A DNA stretch of 64,000 nt. It comes from Flavobacterium sp. KMS (lineage in GTDB: Bacteria > Bacteroidota > Bacteroidia > Flavobacteriales > Flavobacteriaceae). Numbering within the stretch: the stretch's first letter is position 1; each line of letters begins with the position of its first letter. The notes beneath the pieces were generated by a model. The model did no database searches. It was not told where the DNA came from and was given only the letters and a program-made list of their open reading frames with translations. Shown one piece after another: positions 18,152 to 26,628 of the stretch. The stretch covers positions 62,001 through 126,000 of the forward strand of contig NZ_JSYP01000019.1 of assembly GCF_000813005.1 (NCBI RefSeq), read 5' to 3'. The position numbers and the translations under genes were made by a program.

Positions 18152-18616
18152 ATGGAAACTTTAAATCAAAACTGGCAGACTGTATCTGAAATTGAACTGA
18201 TTTACAAAACAAAAGTAAGAGCCTCTGAAAGACCACAAATCAAATCTTCCAGAGATGCATACCACCTTGCTCTCTCAGCTTGGGATAGTAATAAGATAGA
18301 ATTTTTTGAACAGTTCAAAGTATTGCTTATGAATAACGCTCATAAAGCACTTGGAATTTATGAAATCTCTTCTGGTGGAGTTACAGGCACTGTTGTAGAC
18401 CTTAGATTAATATTCTCCGCAGCTCTTAAAGCAAATGCTACATCACTTATGATGATTCACAATCATCCTTCAGGAAACCTTACAGCCTCTGAAGCAGATA
18501 AACAGGTAACTAGAAGAGTAAAAGAAGTCGGAAGACTTCTTGATATAACATTAATAGATTCATTAATTATAACTACCGAATCCTATTATTCCTTTGCAGA
18601 TGAAGGCGCTTTGTAA
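18152..18616 (+). CDS. RadC-like JAB/MPN-domain protein
   Basis: 154 residues. The JAMM metal motif HNHPSGNLTASEAD (HxH then S-x-x-D) is intact, with the upstream Glu probably in YEISSGG. Such short RadC-like proteins lack the HhH domain and are typical of Bacteroidota conjugative elements; their role is unknown, and the old link to DNA repair is not supported. A GGCGC-rich hairpin overlaps the stop (GAAGGCGCTTTGTAAGCGCCTTTTTT), serving as terminator. Confidence 0.85.
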   Translation: METLNQNWQTVSEIELIYKTKVRASERPQIKSSRDAYHLALSAWDSNKIEFFEQFKVLLMNNAHKALGIYEISSGGVTGTVVDLRLIFSAALKANATSLMMIHNHPSGNLTASEADKQVTRRVKEVGRLLDITLIDSLIITTESYYSFADEGAL

Positions 18617-18628
18617 GCGCCTTTTTTC
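18601..18628 (+). terminator. Terminator overlapping the radC-like stop codon
   Basis: AAGGCGCTT and AAGCGCCTT pair around TGT, followed by TTTTCCCC. The TAA stop codon lies inside the stem. Confidence 0.75.
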
Positions 18629-18702
18629 CCCTTTTCATTTAAGGCTAGCTATCTATTTAGGGCGCAAATTAGGCAACACTTTAGGTACTCTAGCGGTTCG
18701 AC

Positions 18703-18981
18703 TCATTTTATATTATCTATGAACTCAATTCCTTTTTCTGTTAGTTTATGATAACGTACGTCATTTATTCGTTTATCAAATTCAATATATTCAAATTTAA
18801 CTAGAAAATTTACTAATACACCAGCTTCTACGTGATCTTTATATTTAAAATTACTACTTTTTCGAACATAATTATAAGCATCCGTTTCAATATCGAAGGA
18901 ATATTTGGCACTTAAATATTTTCCGTGTTTACTGAAGAACACTATCGCTTCTCTAGCGAATTCATCATCAGTCCAAATCAT
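18703..18981 (-). CDS. Small hypothetical protein, possible winged helix (cassette remnant)
   Basis: 92 residues. The end (YHKLTEKGIEFIDNIK) resembles the wing of winged-helix proteins, and DDEFAREAIVFFSKHG the first helices. The gene reads like the cassette genes on the minus strand. The sequence after its stop (AAATTAGGCAACACTTTAGG) keeps only traces of the attC-like repeat. The function is unknown. Confidence 0.5.
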   Translation of the reverse strand: MIWTDDEFAREAIVFFSKHGKYLSAKYSFDIETDAYNYVRKSSNFKYKDHVEAGVLVNFLVKFEYIEFDKRINDVRYHKLTEKGIEFIDNIK

Positions 18982-19023
18982 ATGTTTATTTATTATATTA
19001 CTATTTATAATATAGCCCTTTTT

Positions 19024-19110
19024 TATTCAGACTTGCCAAATCTCGCTAAGTACCATACCACTTTCTAATGAGCCAAATATCCAATTCCGTTGGAGTAGCT
19101 GTTGGCCGTA
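19024..19110 (-). repeat. attC-like repeat R5 (half site)
   Basis: Keeps GACTTGCCAAATCTCGC, ACCACTTTCTAATGAGCC and TCCGTTGGAGTAGCTGTT of the family, ending in core GTT at 19101-19103. The other arm is gone. It starts 8 bp after the stop of the gene at 19119, as in the intact cassettes. Confidence 0.65.
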
Positions 19111-19118
19111 GTCATTTA

Positions 19119-19535
19119 CTATTGATTTGTTTTAAAATAGACTTCTTTGTGGTTTTCTAACGGAATTAATTTATTGAAAAGAATAATTCCTTTACTAGCG
19201 TTAAGCATTTGAATAATATATTTTGCTAATGTGTCATATACTAAAGATTCCATTTTTTCTTCTCGATTATTACGATTACCAATTCCACTATTTAAATCAG
19301 ATTTAAGACCATCTTTTTCTTGAGTCAGGGAACCATTTTCACCTAAGACATCATTTACTTCTAATATTTCCTTTAATTGGTTAAAATGTAAGAATTCAGC
19401 TCTACTGCCCTTTTCTTTAGCTTCGCCTCTTGTGAACTGTAATAATGGATCAGGCGAGTTAATATCGATACTAGTATTAATTGTCATTCCATTTTTTTTA
19501 ACGCAAGATTCGAGTAAAGAAATACATATTTGCAT
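19119..19535 (-). CDS. Hypothetical protein (cassette)
   Basis: 138 residues. No signal peptide; a polar, charged middle (residues ~60-90) and a hydrophobic end (LAKYIIQMLNASKGIILFNK). No family recognised. It is flanked by half attC-like repeats R5 downstream and R6 upstream, so it is a cassette gene. It may begin at the internal ATG of MTINTSIDI (residue 17) rather than at 19535. Confidence 0.5.
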   Translation of the reverse strand: MQICISLLESCVKKNGMTINTSIDINSPDPLLQFTRGEAKEKGSRAEFLHFNQLKEILEVNDVLGENGSLTQEKDGLKSDLNSGIGNRNNREEKMESLVYDTLAKYIIQMLNASKGIILFNKLIPLENHKEVYFKTNQ

Positions 19536-19589
19536 AATTATAATTATTAGTTAGTATTTTAGTTTAAACATATTTTGATTAAGCTTAGT

Positions 19590-19690
19590 GACAACATTCT
19601 GCTACAAAAGACAGTTTCGTTCTAAATTAAGCCCTTTATTTGGATTTACCAAACATCCCAAATAACAAACCAACTGTTCATCAATCTTTA
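19590..19690 (-). repeat. attC-like repeat R6 (half site)
   Basis: Keeps ACATTCTGCTACAAAAGACAG, TTCTAAATTAAGCCC, TTTGGATTTACCAAACA and AAACCAACT of the family, with core AAC at 19593-19595. The R'' end after 19690 is missing. The cassette-head match (GTTGTCACTAAGC against GTTGGCCGTAGTC) is weak. Confidence 0.55.
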
Positions 19691-19853
19691 ATGATATCTC
19701 TATCTGAAAATTTATAATTTTATTTGAAACCATGATAGAAGAATTGAACTGGAAAAAGCGATTATTGGTCTGGGTGTAAAATTTGACCGAGCCTTTTTTT
19801 CTAAACTTTTTTCAACTGAAGATTTAAACTAATTTTTTTTGCTCATTAAAATT
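19691..19853. other. Short gene-free stretch
   Basis: No credible ORF. A 16-codon frame (MIEELNWKKRLLVWV) near 19732 could be a trace of a lost gene. Confidence 0.3.
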
Positions 19854-19882
19854 AAAAAAGACAGCTAAAAGCTGTCTTTTTT
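19854..19882. terminator. Bidirectional terminator
   Basis: AAAAAAGACAGC TAAAA GCTGTCTTTTTT is symmetrical, with T-tracts on both strands. It serves the toxin-antitoxin operon on the minus strand. Confidence 0.85.
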
Positions 19883-19922
19883 AAACTGTTTAATTCTTCT
19901 AAAGTTAAAATGCTTCTTCCAA

Positions 19923-20438
19923 TCATTGTTTGGGGAATAATCCTTCAATCGTTTTAATTGGCAGAAACATTTTTCCTGTACTTGGTATCATAATAAATCC
20001 ATAACTCTCGTAAAATTCAATCGCTTTTTGGTCTAATGGATCAACTATAACAGCATAAAGTGCCATAGTGTTTTTTGATACTTCTAAGCATTTTTTTAAT
20101 GCATCAAACAATAAAATCTCTCCAAGTCCTTTTCCTTGATCACTTTCATTTACAGCTAACCTTCCTAATAAGGCTAACGGAACACTATATGACTTCGGCA
20201 TTTTTTTTGTTAGCTCAGGTGGAAAATCTTCCCACGCAATTGAGCTTGTTGTCAATGTAAAAAAACCTAATACTCTGTTTTTATCTGAATCAATGTCTGT
20301 TAAAACATGACAAACTGACAAATCTCTTTTGGCGTCCTGCCCCGCTTGTTTGTGGAAATAATTATCTAATAATTCTTTACCACATTTAAATTTTTTTCTT
20401 TCGTGATCCTCCGTAAGGACATTAATCTTTAGATTCAT
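19923..20438 (-). CDS. GNAT acetyltransferase toxin (TacT-like)
   Basis: About 171 residues from the ATG at 20438 (MNLKINVLTEDHERKKF); the longer frame adds 17 unlikely residues. The acetyl-CoA loop DQGKGLGE (motif A), the preceding LGRLAVNES strand and the late FYESYGF tyrosine match GNAT toxins that acetylate aminoacyl-tRNA and stop translation. The start overlaps the end of the DUF1778 antitoxin gene by 17 bp. Downstream lies a strong terminator. Confidence 0.85.
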   Translation of the reverse strand: MNLKINVLTEDHERKKFKCGKELLDNYFHKQAGQDAKRDLSVCHVLTDIDSDKNRVLGFFTLTTSSIAWEDFPPELTKKMPKSYSVPLALLGRLAVNESDQGKGLGEILLFDALKKCLEVSKNTMALYAVIVDPLDQKAIEFYESYGFIMIPSTGKMFLPIKTIEGLFPKQ

Positions 20439-20715
20439 TTTGTTCAATAAATTTAAAATGGTTCGCTTGAGCCCTCTTAAGTTTATCATTAGCCTTTGGT
20501 GGATTTAAAATAGCATCCATGAATATTTTCTTATCCTCGTAGGTTTTTAAAACAGTCTCATTTTCTTTAATGATTTTGTTTGCCTCGGTATTAATACAAT
20601 AAACAACAAATTCTGTTACATTTTTAAACCCTTTCAGGACTGATGCGTACTTAATCAACTCCTTATGTTCTTTACTGATACGAACATCAATTCGGTCGTT
20701 AATGATTGTTGACAT
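20422..20715 (-). CDS. DUF1778 antitoxin (TacA-like)
   Basis: 97 residues. The N-terminus RIDVRISKEHKELIKYASVLKGFKNVTEFV is the ribbon-helix-helix DNA-binding fold of DUF1778; the C-terminal part (FMDAILNPPKANDKLKRA) is the toxin-neutralising tail. It represses its own operon in known systems. A pentanucleotide repeat tract starts 24 bp upstream of its start, in the promoter region. Confidence 0.85.
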   Translation of the reverse strand: MSTIINDRIDVRISKEHKELIKYASVLKGFKNVTEFVVYCINTEANKIIKENETVLKTYEDKKIFMDAILNPPKANDKLKRAQANHFKFIEQNESKD

Positions 20716-20738
20716 ATTATAGCTATTATTCGATTATA

Positions 20739-20791
20739 TTTAATTTGATTTGATTTGATTTAATTTGATTTAATTTGATTTGATTTAATTT
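20739..20791. repeat. Pentanucleotide microsatellite upstream of toxin-antitoxin operon
   Basis: About ten units of TTTGA or TTTAA in tandem (TTTGATTTGATTTGATTTAA and so on). On the minus strand it lies 24-76 bp upstream of the antitoxin start, where promoter elements should be. Slippage would change spacing in 5-bp steps. Confidence 0.8.
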
Positions 20792-21109
20792 TTTATAACT
20801 TTTTGATTTAGCAAGATTTAAGTGAATAGTTTATTTTTAGTATTGTCCTCTATTTGTCTTTCTTGTCGTCTTTTCTTCTCTTCTAATTTTTCTTACCAGT
20901 TATTTAAGGTTTTTCTTTATTTTATGAGTTGTATTTATGACATTTCTCTAGACTTGTTTCCGAATCTCTTTAGTCTTTTAAAGATTTAGATCTCGTATCA
21001 GTTTTGCAAATGTACGTATTTATCACGTACGTTGTGTGTTTTTTTGTGTTTTATTTTTACTTTGTAGATTATGTTTGTTGTGTCTGTTGTTTTTTCCTTT
21101 CTTTTATGA
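20792..21109. other. Gene-free promoter region
   Basis: T-rich, with an inverted repeat GTACGT-ATTTATC-ACGTAC at 21012-21030 that could be an operator. No tRNA or credible ORF. Confidence 0.4.
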
Positions 21110-21364
21110 TTGGCGTTCCCTACGGCATTAGAGCTGTCCGCACTTAAACTTAGCTATTCTAATAATTCGCTTTTTTTTGTAATAATTAGAGCTTGTATTT
21201 CGGAAAAGCTTCTCGATGATATATACAGCTTAACCATTAATTTTTTTTTTAAAATGAAAAAAATTAAGCAAAAGAAGTTTTTTGAACTTAAGTTAAGTGT
21301 CGATTTAATATTGACCAGAGGAGACATTAAGCGTCTTATCAAGATTTTTAAGAACTTATTTTAA
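21110..21364 (+). CDS. Possible small basic protein
   Basis: Up to 84 codons from a TTG. The C-terminal part (MKKIKQKKFFELKLSVDLILTRGDIKRLIKIFKNLF) is basic and plausible. A perfect rho-independent terminator begins 7 bp after the stop, which supports a real transcript ending here. No recognised family; the start is uncertain. Confidence 0.35.
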   Translation: MAFPTALELSALKLSYSNNSLFFVIIRACISEKLLDDIYSLTINFFFKMKKIKQKKFFELKLSVDLILTRGDIKRLIKIFKNLF

Positions 21365-21371
21365 AGTACTA

Positions 21372-21396
21372 AACCCATCTGTTCAGATGGGTTTTT
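21372..21396 (+). terminator. Rho-independent terminator
   Basis: AACCCATCTG TT CAGATGGGTT, a perfect 10-bp stem, runs into TTTTT. It ends a plus-strand transcript. Confidence 0.85.
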
Positions 21397-21647
21397 ATGT
21401 AAATGGACTTTTGTTTGTGTAATTATGAACTTACTCAATTTGTCATAGATTTTTAAAGCACGTAACTTTAAACAAATTAAAAATAGGAAATCAACATTAT
21501 CAATATTCTTTATACTTTCAATTCTAAATTAGTCAAGTATCAAACTTTGATTTTTTAATAATAGCACTTATATAAAATAATATATTGATTTAAACATCTG
21601 AAAATGATATTTTAAAATATTGTATTATTGTATTAAACAGAATTTTT

Positions 21648-22745
21648 ATGAAGAAATATCTACTAATTACATTGGCATGTTCAACAATTTGTTGTGCTCA
21701 ACAAAAAGATGTTACTAAGCAAAATACTACAATTACAAAATTTGTCACTGTTCCTATCAAAAAAGATACAATCAAAGCAACTGTAAAAACTAAACCAACT
21801 GTTGTTCCGGTTGATTCCAAAAAGGATACCAATATTATACTTGTTAAGCAAGAAGTTACTGGTACAGATTGGGCAAAATATGCTCTACCTATACTTACTT
21901 TGTTTCTCGGTATAGGTATAAATCGATTAATTGACTTGATCAGTAAAAGAAATGCAACTATCAGAAATGGTGAAAGATGGGTTGTTGAACTAAGAAGTAC
22001 AGAAGTCCCATTAAGTCAACAAATGACTGATTTAATTGCATTTAGAGATAGCCTGAGTTGTATTGAATTTGTTATTCCTGAAATAAAAGCAATGACTAAT
22101 TTAAATGGCGATGTATTCAAATCATTAGACAAAAATGAATTTATAAAATTTATTGAAATTAAAAATGCTAAGCCATTACACAAACGAATTTTCGATAGTC
22201 AAGAAGAAAAAGAAAAAGCATATAAAAAAGTAGTGAGCATATCTAATTATACTCACGGTCACATTGCAATAATGGAGCATCAACACAATCTTATTAGCGA
22301 AAAATTCAAGTCATATACGACTGGTACATCAGGACACGTTCAGTCCTTCAATAATCATCTACAAGAGTTTCTCAGAGAATACGGAATGTATAATTTGAAT
22401 TATGAAAAAGAGGGTGTAAATATTTTCGAAGATGAAAGAACAGCACTATTAAGTTTTTTATATACTGCTCAAATTGCACCTCATATAGAAGATGGTGGAT
22501 ACAATCCATTTAAGTTGAGAGATGAATTTTTCATACCTAGCATCAGACACTTAGCACATTATCGATTTGAAGAAAAAACTCTTCTACTCGCCAAAAGTAT
22601 TACTACTTGTTTAAATGATATTGCAGGTATCAAAATGGAAGTTGTTTATATGACTAAAAACGTAAATATTATTCTAGAACGTTATACAGAATTAATAAAT
22701 TCCCTACCTGATGTAATTAATGATATAATAGGAGAAAAAGAATAA
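21648..22745 (+). CDS. Hypothetical membrane-anchored protein
   Basis: 365 residues. The N-terminus MKKYLLITLACSTICCAQQK is a signal peptide, possibly a lipobox (STIC-C). A Thr/Lys/Val-rich linker leads to one membrane helix (WAKYALPILTLFLGIGINRLI, ~residues 75-96). The remaining ~260 residues are soluble and helical and would face the cytoplasm. No family recognised. It stands alone, between a terminator and the convergent lanthipeptide operon. Confidence 0.6.
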   Translation: MKKYLLITLACSTICCAQQKDVTKQNTTITKFVTVPIKKDTIKATVKTKPTVVPVDSKKDTNIILVKQEVTGTDWAKYALPILTLFLGIGINRLIDLISKRNATIRNGERWVVELRSTEVPLSQQMTDLIAFRDSLSCIEFVIPEIKAMTNLNGDVFKSLDKNEFIKFIEIKNAKPLHKRIFDSQEEKEKAYKKVVSISNYTHGHIAIMEHQHNLISEKFKSYTTGTSGHVQSFNNHLQEFLREYGMYNLNYEKEGVNIFEDERTALLSFLYTAQIAPHIEDGGYNPFKLRDEFFIPSIRHLAHYRFEEKTLLLAKSITTCLNDIAGIKMEVVYMTKNVNIILERYTELINSLPDVINDIIGEKE

Positions 22746-23096
22746 TATGAAATAGTTCTCCCGCTACTGCGAGCGGAATACTCGTGTCAAAAATTTTAAT
22801 TTTTTATAACTAACTAATCACTTCCTAATATTATTTCTCTCATTTTTAAAAATTTAAATTTTAAAGCATTATAAGATGTGGTCTTAACAAACTTAATTAA
22901 AGAGTAATAAAATGACATCATTTTTATATCATAGTTTAACATTTTAGAAGCGAAAATAGGGAATGTTTTTATTACTATTTATGCAGATAAAATTTCATTA
23001 AAATCATACACAAATCGGTTAGATATTTGAATGCTTCCCGCTACTAATTGGAATCTTGTTGAACTTATATCTTCCTAGCGGGAACAGGACTCTAAC
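22746..23096. other. Gene-free region between convergent genes
   Basis: About 350 bp. A small hairpin CCGCT-ACTGCG-AGCGG at 22761 lies after the plus-strand gene. TTCCCGCTA (23035) and TAGCGGGAA (23076) form an inverted repeat just after the hlyD stop. No ORF. Confidence 0.4.
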
Positions 23097-24392
23097 CTAG
23101 TTCTGTCTAAACAAGCTCTTAAACTGATACAAGATTCTTTCGAGTAATCGTAAATCTTCGGTAACAATTTCGGCACTACCTTTCATTTCTTGTTGAAAAG
23201 GGATTTTCTTATTATACGATGTTTCTAATCCCTGAGGAAGCGATACATCCAACAATAGATTCCCATCTTTATCTGGAATAAGTGAAATATTTTCGACCTT
23301 ACCTCTGATTACACCAAACTCTCTGTCTGGAAAATTAAATAATCTGATATTAACTTTTTGTCCTAATTTAATTTTCCCTGAATTCTGAGCCTTTGCTTTG
23401 GCTTTGCCAATATATCCTTTTTCAGTATCCGGAATAATAGAAAAAACATTCTCTCCTGAAGTAATAGTCTGATTTTCTGTCCAAACTTGCAAAAAAGTAA
23501 CAACACCAGGAATTGATGATCTTAATGTATAAGCTAATTCCCAATCTTTGATTCCTTTTTTTAACTGATAAAAAGATTGCATTAAGTTCCGTTCTAAATT
23601 CACTTCCTCTTTCGTTCCGCTTATTTTAGTACCCTGACTTGATCTGGAGTTTTCTATAAGAGACGATTTTAACTGCGATATTGAAGAAAGTAAGCCTTTA
23701 TAATTTTTATCTGCCTGAAGGTAACTCAACTTTTTATTTTCCAAATCCTGAGTCGAAATAACGCCTTTTGCATACAAGGCCTCGAAACGATTAACATCAT
23801 TTTTTTGGAGTTGTAATTCGCTTTCATTAATACTTTTTTGCTGCTGCAAAATAGCCAATCGCTCTTCAATCTGGGTATGCTCTGATTTTTGAGCATTATT
23901 TTCAACCTGAAAAGGCTGCAAACTTGCATTAAGTTTCCAAGCTGCATAATCTTTTTGAAATACTCCGTAAGCATTTTCCATCTCTCCAAACTGCATATTG
24001 TTTAGGGAAGCAAATGGAAATTCTTTATTCCTGTCGTTTATATTAAAATTGTCTACTGTATTTTTTAAAACAAAAACATCTTTATAATTAGCTGAATTTT
24101 CGATAATTGCAAGTGGCGTATTTTTGGACACTTTCGCTTTATCTTTTACTAAAATTGCTTCGATTCTACCAGTAGTTTTGGCTACTAATTTCTCAGGAGG
24201 AATAGAAGTTGTAATACTTATTTCTGTACCAACGACATCTGGATATTTAAGAAACCAGGAAACAAAAAACAGCATGCATATTATTGCAAAGATTAAAACT
24301 GTCCCCCATCGTATCATCCAATGTGGCACTCTTGTAAGGATATCCTGAACTTCTTCGCTTCTTAATTCAAATTTTGTATTGTCTTCTGCCAT
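23097..24392 (-). CDS. HlyD-family secretion adaptor (lanthipeptide export)
   Basis: 431 residues. One membrane helix near residues 30-50 (WGTVLIFAIICMLFFVSWF), a biotinyl-lipoyl-like segment (TTGRIEAILVKDKAKVSKNTPLAII), a long coiled coil (~residues 160-260) and a second lipoyl half (LRSSIPGVVTFLQVW). It bridges the ABC exporter to the outer membrane. Last gene of the lanthipeptide operon, 3 bp after the exporter gene. Confidence 0.85.
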   Translation of the reverse strand: MAEDNTKFELRSEEVQDILTRVPHWMIRWGTVLIFAIICMLFFVSWFLKYPDVVGTEISITTSIPPEKLVAKTTGRIEAILVKDKAKVSKNTPLAIIENSANYKDVFVLKNTVDNFNINDRNKEFPFASLNNMQFGEMENAYGVFQKDYAAWKLNASLQPFQVENNAQKSEHTQIEERLAILQQQKSINESELQLQKNDVNRFEALYAKGVISTQDLENKKLSYLQADKNYKGLLSSISQLKSSLIENSRSSQGTKISGTKEEVNLERNLMQSFYQLKKGIKDWELAYTLRSSIPGVVTFLQVWTENQTITSGENVFSIIPDTEKGYIGKAKAKAQNSGKIKLGQKVNIRLFNFPDREFGVIRGKVENISLIPDKDGNLLLDVSLPQGLETSYNKKIPFQQEMKGSAEIVTEDLRLLERILYQFKSLFRQN

Positions 24393-24395
24393 GTT

Positions 24396-26588
24396 TTAAT
24401 TTCCTAATTGCAATTGATTACGAACCAATTCAAAATAATTTCCTTTTTGTTCTACTAATGCTGAGTGACTTCCTATTTCGATAATCTTTCCTTTATCTAA
24501 AACAACAATCTGATCTGCATTCATAACTGTACTCAATCGGTGCGCAATTACTACAACCGTTTTATCCTTGAAGAAGATATCCAGTTTCCCCATAATTGAT
24601 TTTTCATTATTAGCGTCTAATGCTGAAGTTGCTTCATCAAAGAATAACATTTCGGGGTTTTTATATACTGCCCTCGCAATTAATAATCGTTGTTTTTGTC
24701 CTGTACTCATTCCAACTCCTTCTGATCCTATCTTGGTATTATAACCAAGAGGCAAACTAGTGATATACTCTTTTATGTTGGCCACATCGGCAGCATATAC
24801 CAATCGTTCTTTATCTATTTTATCGACTCCAATTGCTATATTATTAGCAATTGTATCACTAAAAATAAATCCTTCCTGCATAACTGCTCCAATGTTGTTA
24901 CGCCATGCTTTTTGCGAAATATTTTTGAGTTGTGTATTCCCTATATTAATTTCGCCATTATTTGGTTCGTAGAATTTTAGTAATAACTTCATTAAAGTAG
25001 TTTTTCCGCTTCCACTAACGCCTACAATTGCAGTTACTTTATGGGCAGGAATCACTAAATTTAAGTCATCTAAAACAGGAATGTCTGATCCTAAATAGCG
25101 ATACGATAAATCTTTGATGATTATGTCACTGTCTTGTGGAATATCTTGGGTTTGATGTACTTCTTGCTGCACCTCATCTTCCTTATCATGAATTTCTGAT
25201 AATCTTGCCAACGATATTTTTGCATCTTGCACTTCGCGCACAAACTCTATAAGCTGTGTAATCGGACCATTTAAACTCCCAACGATAGAACTTATTGCAA
25301 GCATCATCCCAAGAGTAATCTGACCATCGATTACTAGTTTTGCCGAAAGGAAAATTATAAAAATATTCTTTAATTCATTAATCACAGACGAACCTATTGT
25401 TTGGGTCTGTTCTAAGACTAGTCCTTTTATAGAAACTCTAAATAATCTTGCCTGAACATACTCCCATCCCCATCTTTTTTGCTTCTCGGCATTATGCAGT
25501 TTTATTTCCTGCATTCCGTTTATGAGCTCCATAACCTTGCTTTGCTCCTGACTAACTTCTGAAAATCGCTTATAATCGAGTTCTTCTCTTCGTTTTAAGA
25601 ATAAAGTTATCCATCCGAAATACAATATACTTCCCGCAAAAAACACTAAGAATATCTGAAGATTATAATATGCCAGAACACCTCCCATAATTATCATATT
25701 AATGACTGAAAACAATACATTTAATGATGATGTGGTAAGAATTCTTTCTATACGACGATGGTCGTTTATACGCTGCATAATATCTCCCGTCATTCGGACA
25801 TCAAAAAACGAAATTGGCAAATTCATTAATTTGATAAAGAAATCTGAAATTAAAGAAATATTTATCCTGGTAGATAAATGCAATAATATCCAACTCCTGA
25901 TAAGTTCTAATCCCGTTCTTCCTGCAAAAAGAAATAATTGCGCAAACAGAATTAAATAAATAAAATGAATGTTTTGATTTTGTATCCCTACATCGACAAT
26001 ACTCTGGGTAAGAAATGGAAAAATTAGCTGTAATAAACTACTAGCTAATAAACTTATACTTAACTGGATTAGGAATGATTTATATCGCAAGACATATTGC
26101 GATAATAGTCCAAATCCTAAACCCTTTTTATCTTCTTTATCAAATTCTGATTGAAAGAATCTCGGAGTGGCTTCTAATAATAATGCAATCCCTTCCTGAG
26201 TAGAATCATCAGCATTATTACCTATCCAAAACTTAATAAAATCTTTCTGGTTATATTCTATCAATCCAAAGGCTGGATCAGAAATATAATAAACCCCTCT
26301 CTTAATTTTATAAAGCACAACATAGTGATTTTTATTCCAATGCAGAATACAAGGCAAACTAATTTCTTGCATTGATATAATGGAAAGTTTTACTCCTAAA
26401 GTTCTAAAGCCAATATTTTCGGCAGCATCGCTTAATTTTAATAAATTGCTCCCAACTCGAGTAGTTTCAGCTTTATCCCTTAGTAATTGTATATCTATAT
26501 TTTTTCCGCAGAACTTAGAAATTATTTTTAAACAAGTTGGCCCACAATCTTTTATATCAACTTGCTTGTAAAACGGAAAATCAGTCAT
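24396..26588 (-). CDS. lanT: Peptidase C39 ABC exporter (LanT/PCAT)
   Basis: 730 residues. An N-terminal C39 protease has catalytic Cys in KDCGPTCL, His in NKNHYVVLY and Asp in YISDPA. A membrane domain (~165-440) follows, then an ATPase with Walker A GVSGSGKTT, signature MSTGQKQR, Walker B MLFFDEATSALD and the switch His AHRLS. It cuts the double-glycine leader of the precursor and exports the core, together with the HlyD adaptor downstream. Confidence 0.92.
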   Translation of the reverse strand: MTDFPFYKQVDIKDCGPTCLKIISKFCGKNIDIQLLRDKAETTRVGSNLLKLSDAAENIGFRTLGVKLSIISMQEISLPCILHWNKNHYVVLYKIKRGVYYISDPAFGLIEYNQKDFIKFWIGNNADDSTQEGIALLLEATPRFFQSEFDKEDKKGLGFGLLSQYVLRYKSFLIQLSISLLASSLLQLIFPFLTQSIVDVGIQNQNIHFIYLILFAQLFLFAGRTGLELIRSWILLHLSTRINISLISDFFIKLMNLPISFFDVRMTGDIMQRINDHRRIERILTTSSLNVLFSVINMIIMGGVLAYYNLQIFLVFFAGSILYFGWITLFLKRREELDYKRFSEVSQEQSKVMELINGMQEIKLHNAEKQKRWGWEYVQARLFRVSIKGLVLEQTQTIGSSVINELKNIFIIFLSAKLVIDGQITLGMMLAISSIVGSLNGPITQLIEFVREVQDAKISLARLSEIHDKEDEVQQEVHQTQDIPQDSDIIIKDLSYRYLGSDIPVLDDLNLVIPAHKVTAIVGVSGSGKTTLMKLLLKFYEPNNGEINIGNTQLKNISQKAWRNNIGAVMQEGFIFSDTIANNIAIGVDKIDKERLVYAADVANIKEYITSLPLGYNTKIGSEGVGMSTGQKQRLLIARAVYKNPEMLFFDEATSALDANNEKSIMGKLDIFFKDKTVVVIAHRLSTVMNADQIVVLDKGKIIEIGSHSALVEQKGNYFELVRNQLQLGN

Positions 26589-26628
26589 TTATTATTTTTT
26601 TTGAGTACGGTTTTGAGAATTATTAATA

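Noticed and set aside
20739..20791. CRISPR array
   Set aside because: Units are 5 bp without spacers; it is a microsatellite.
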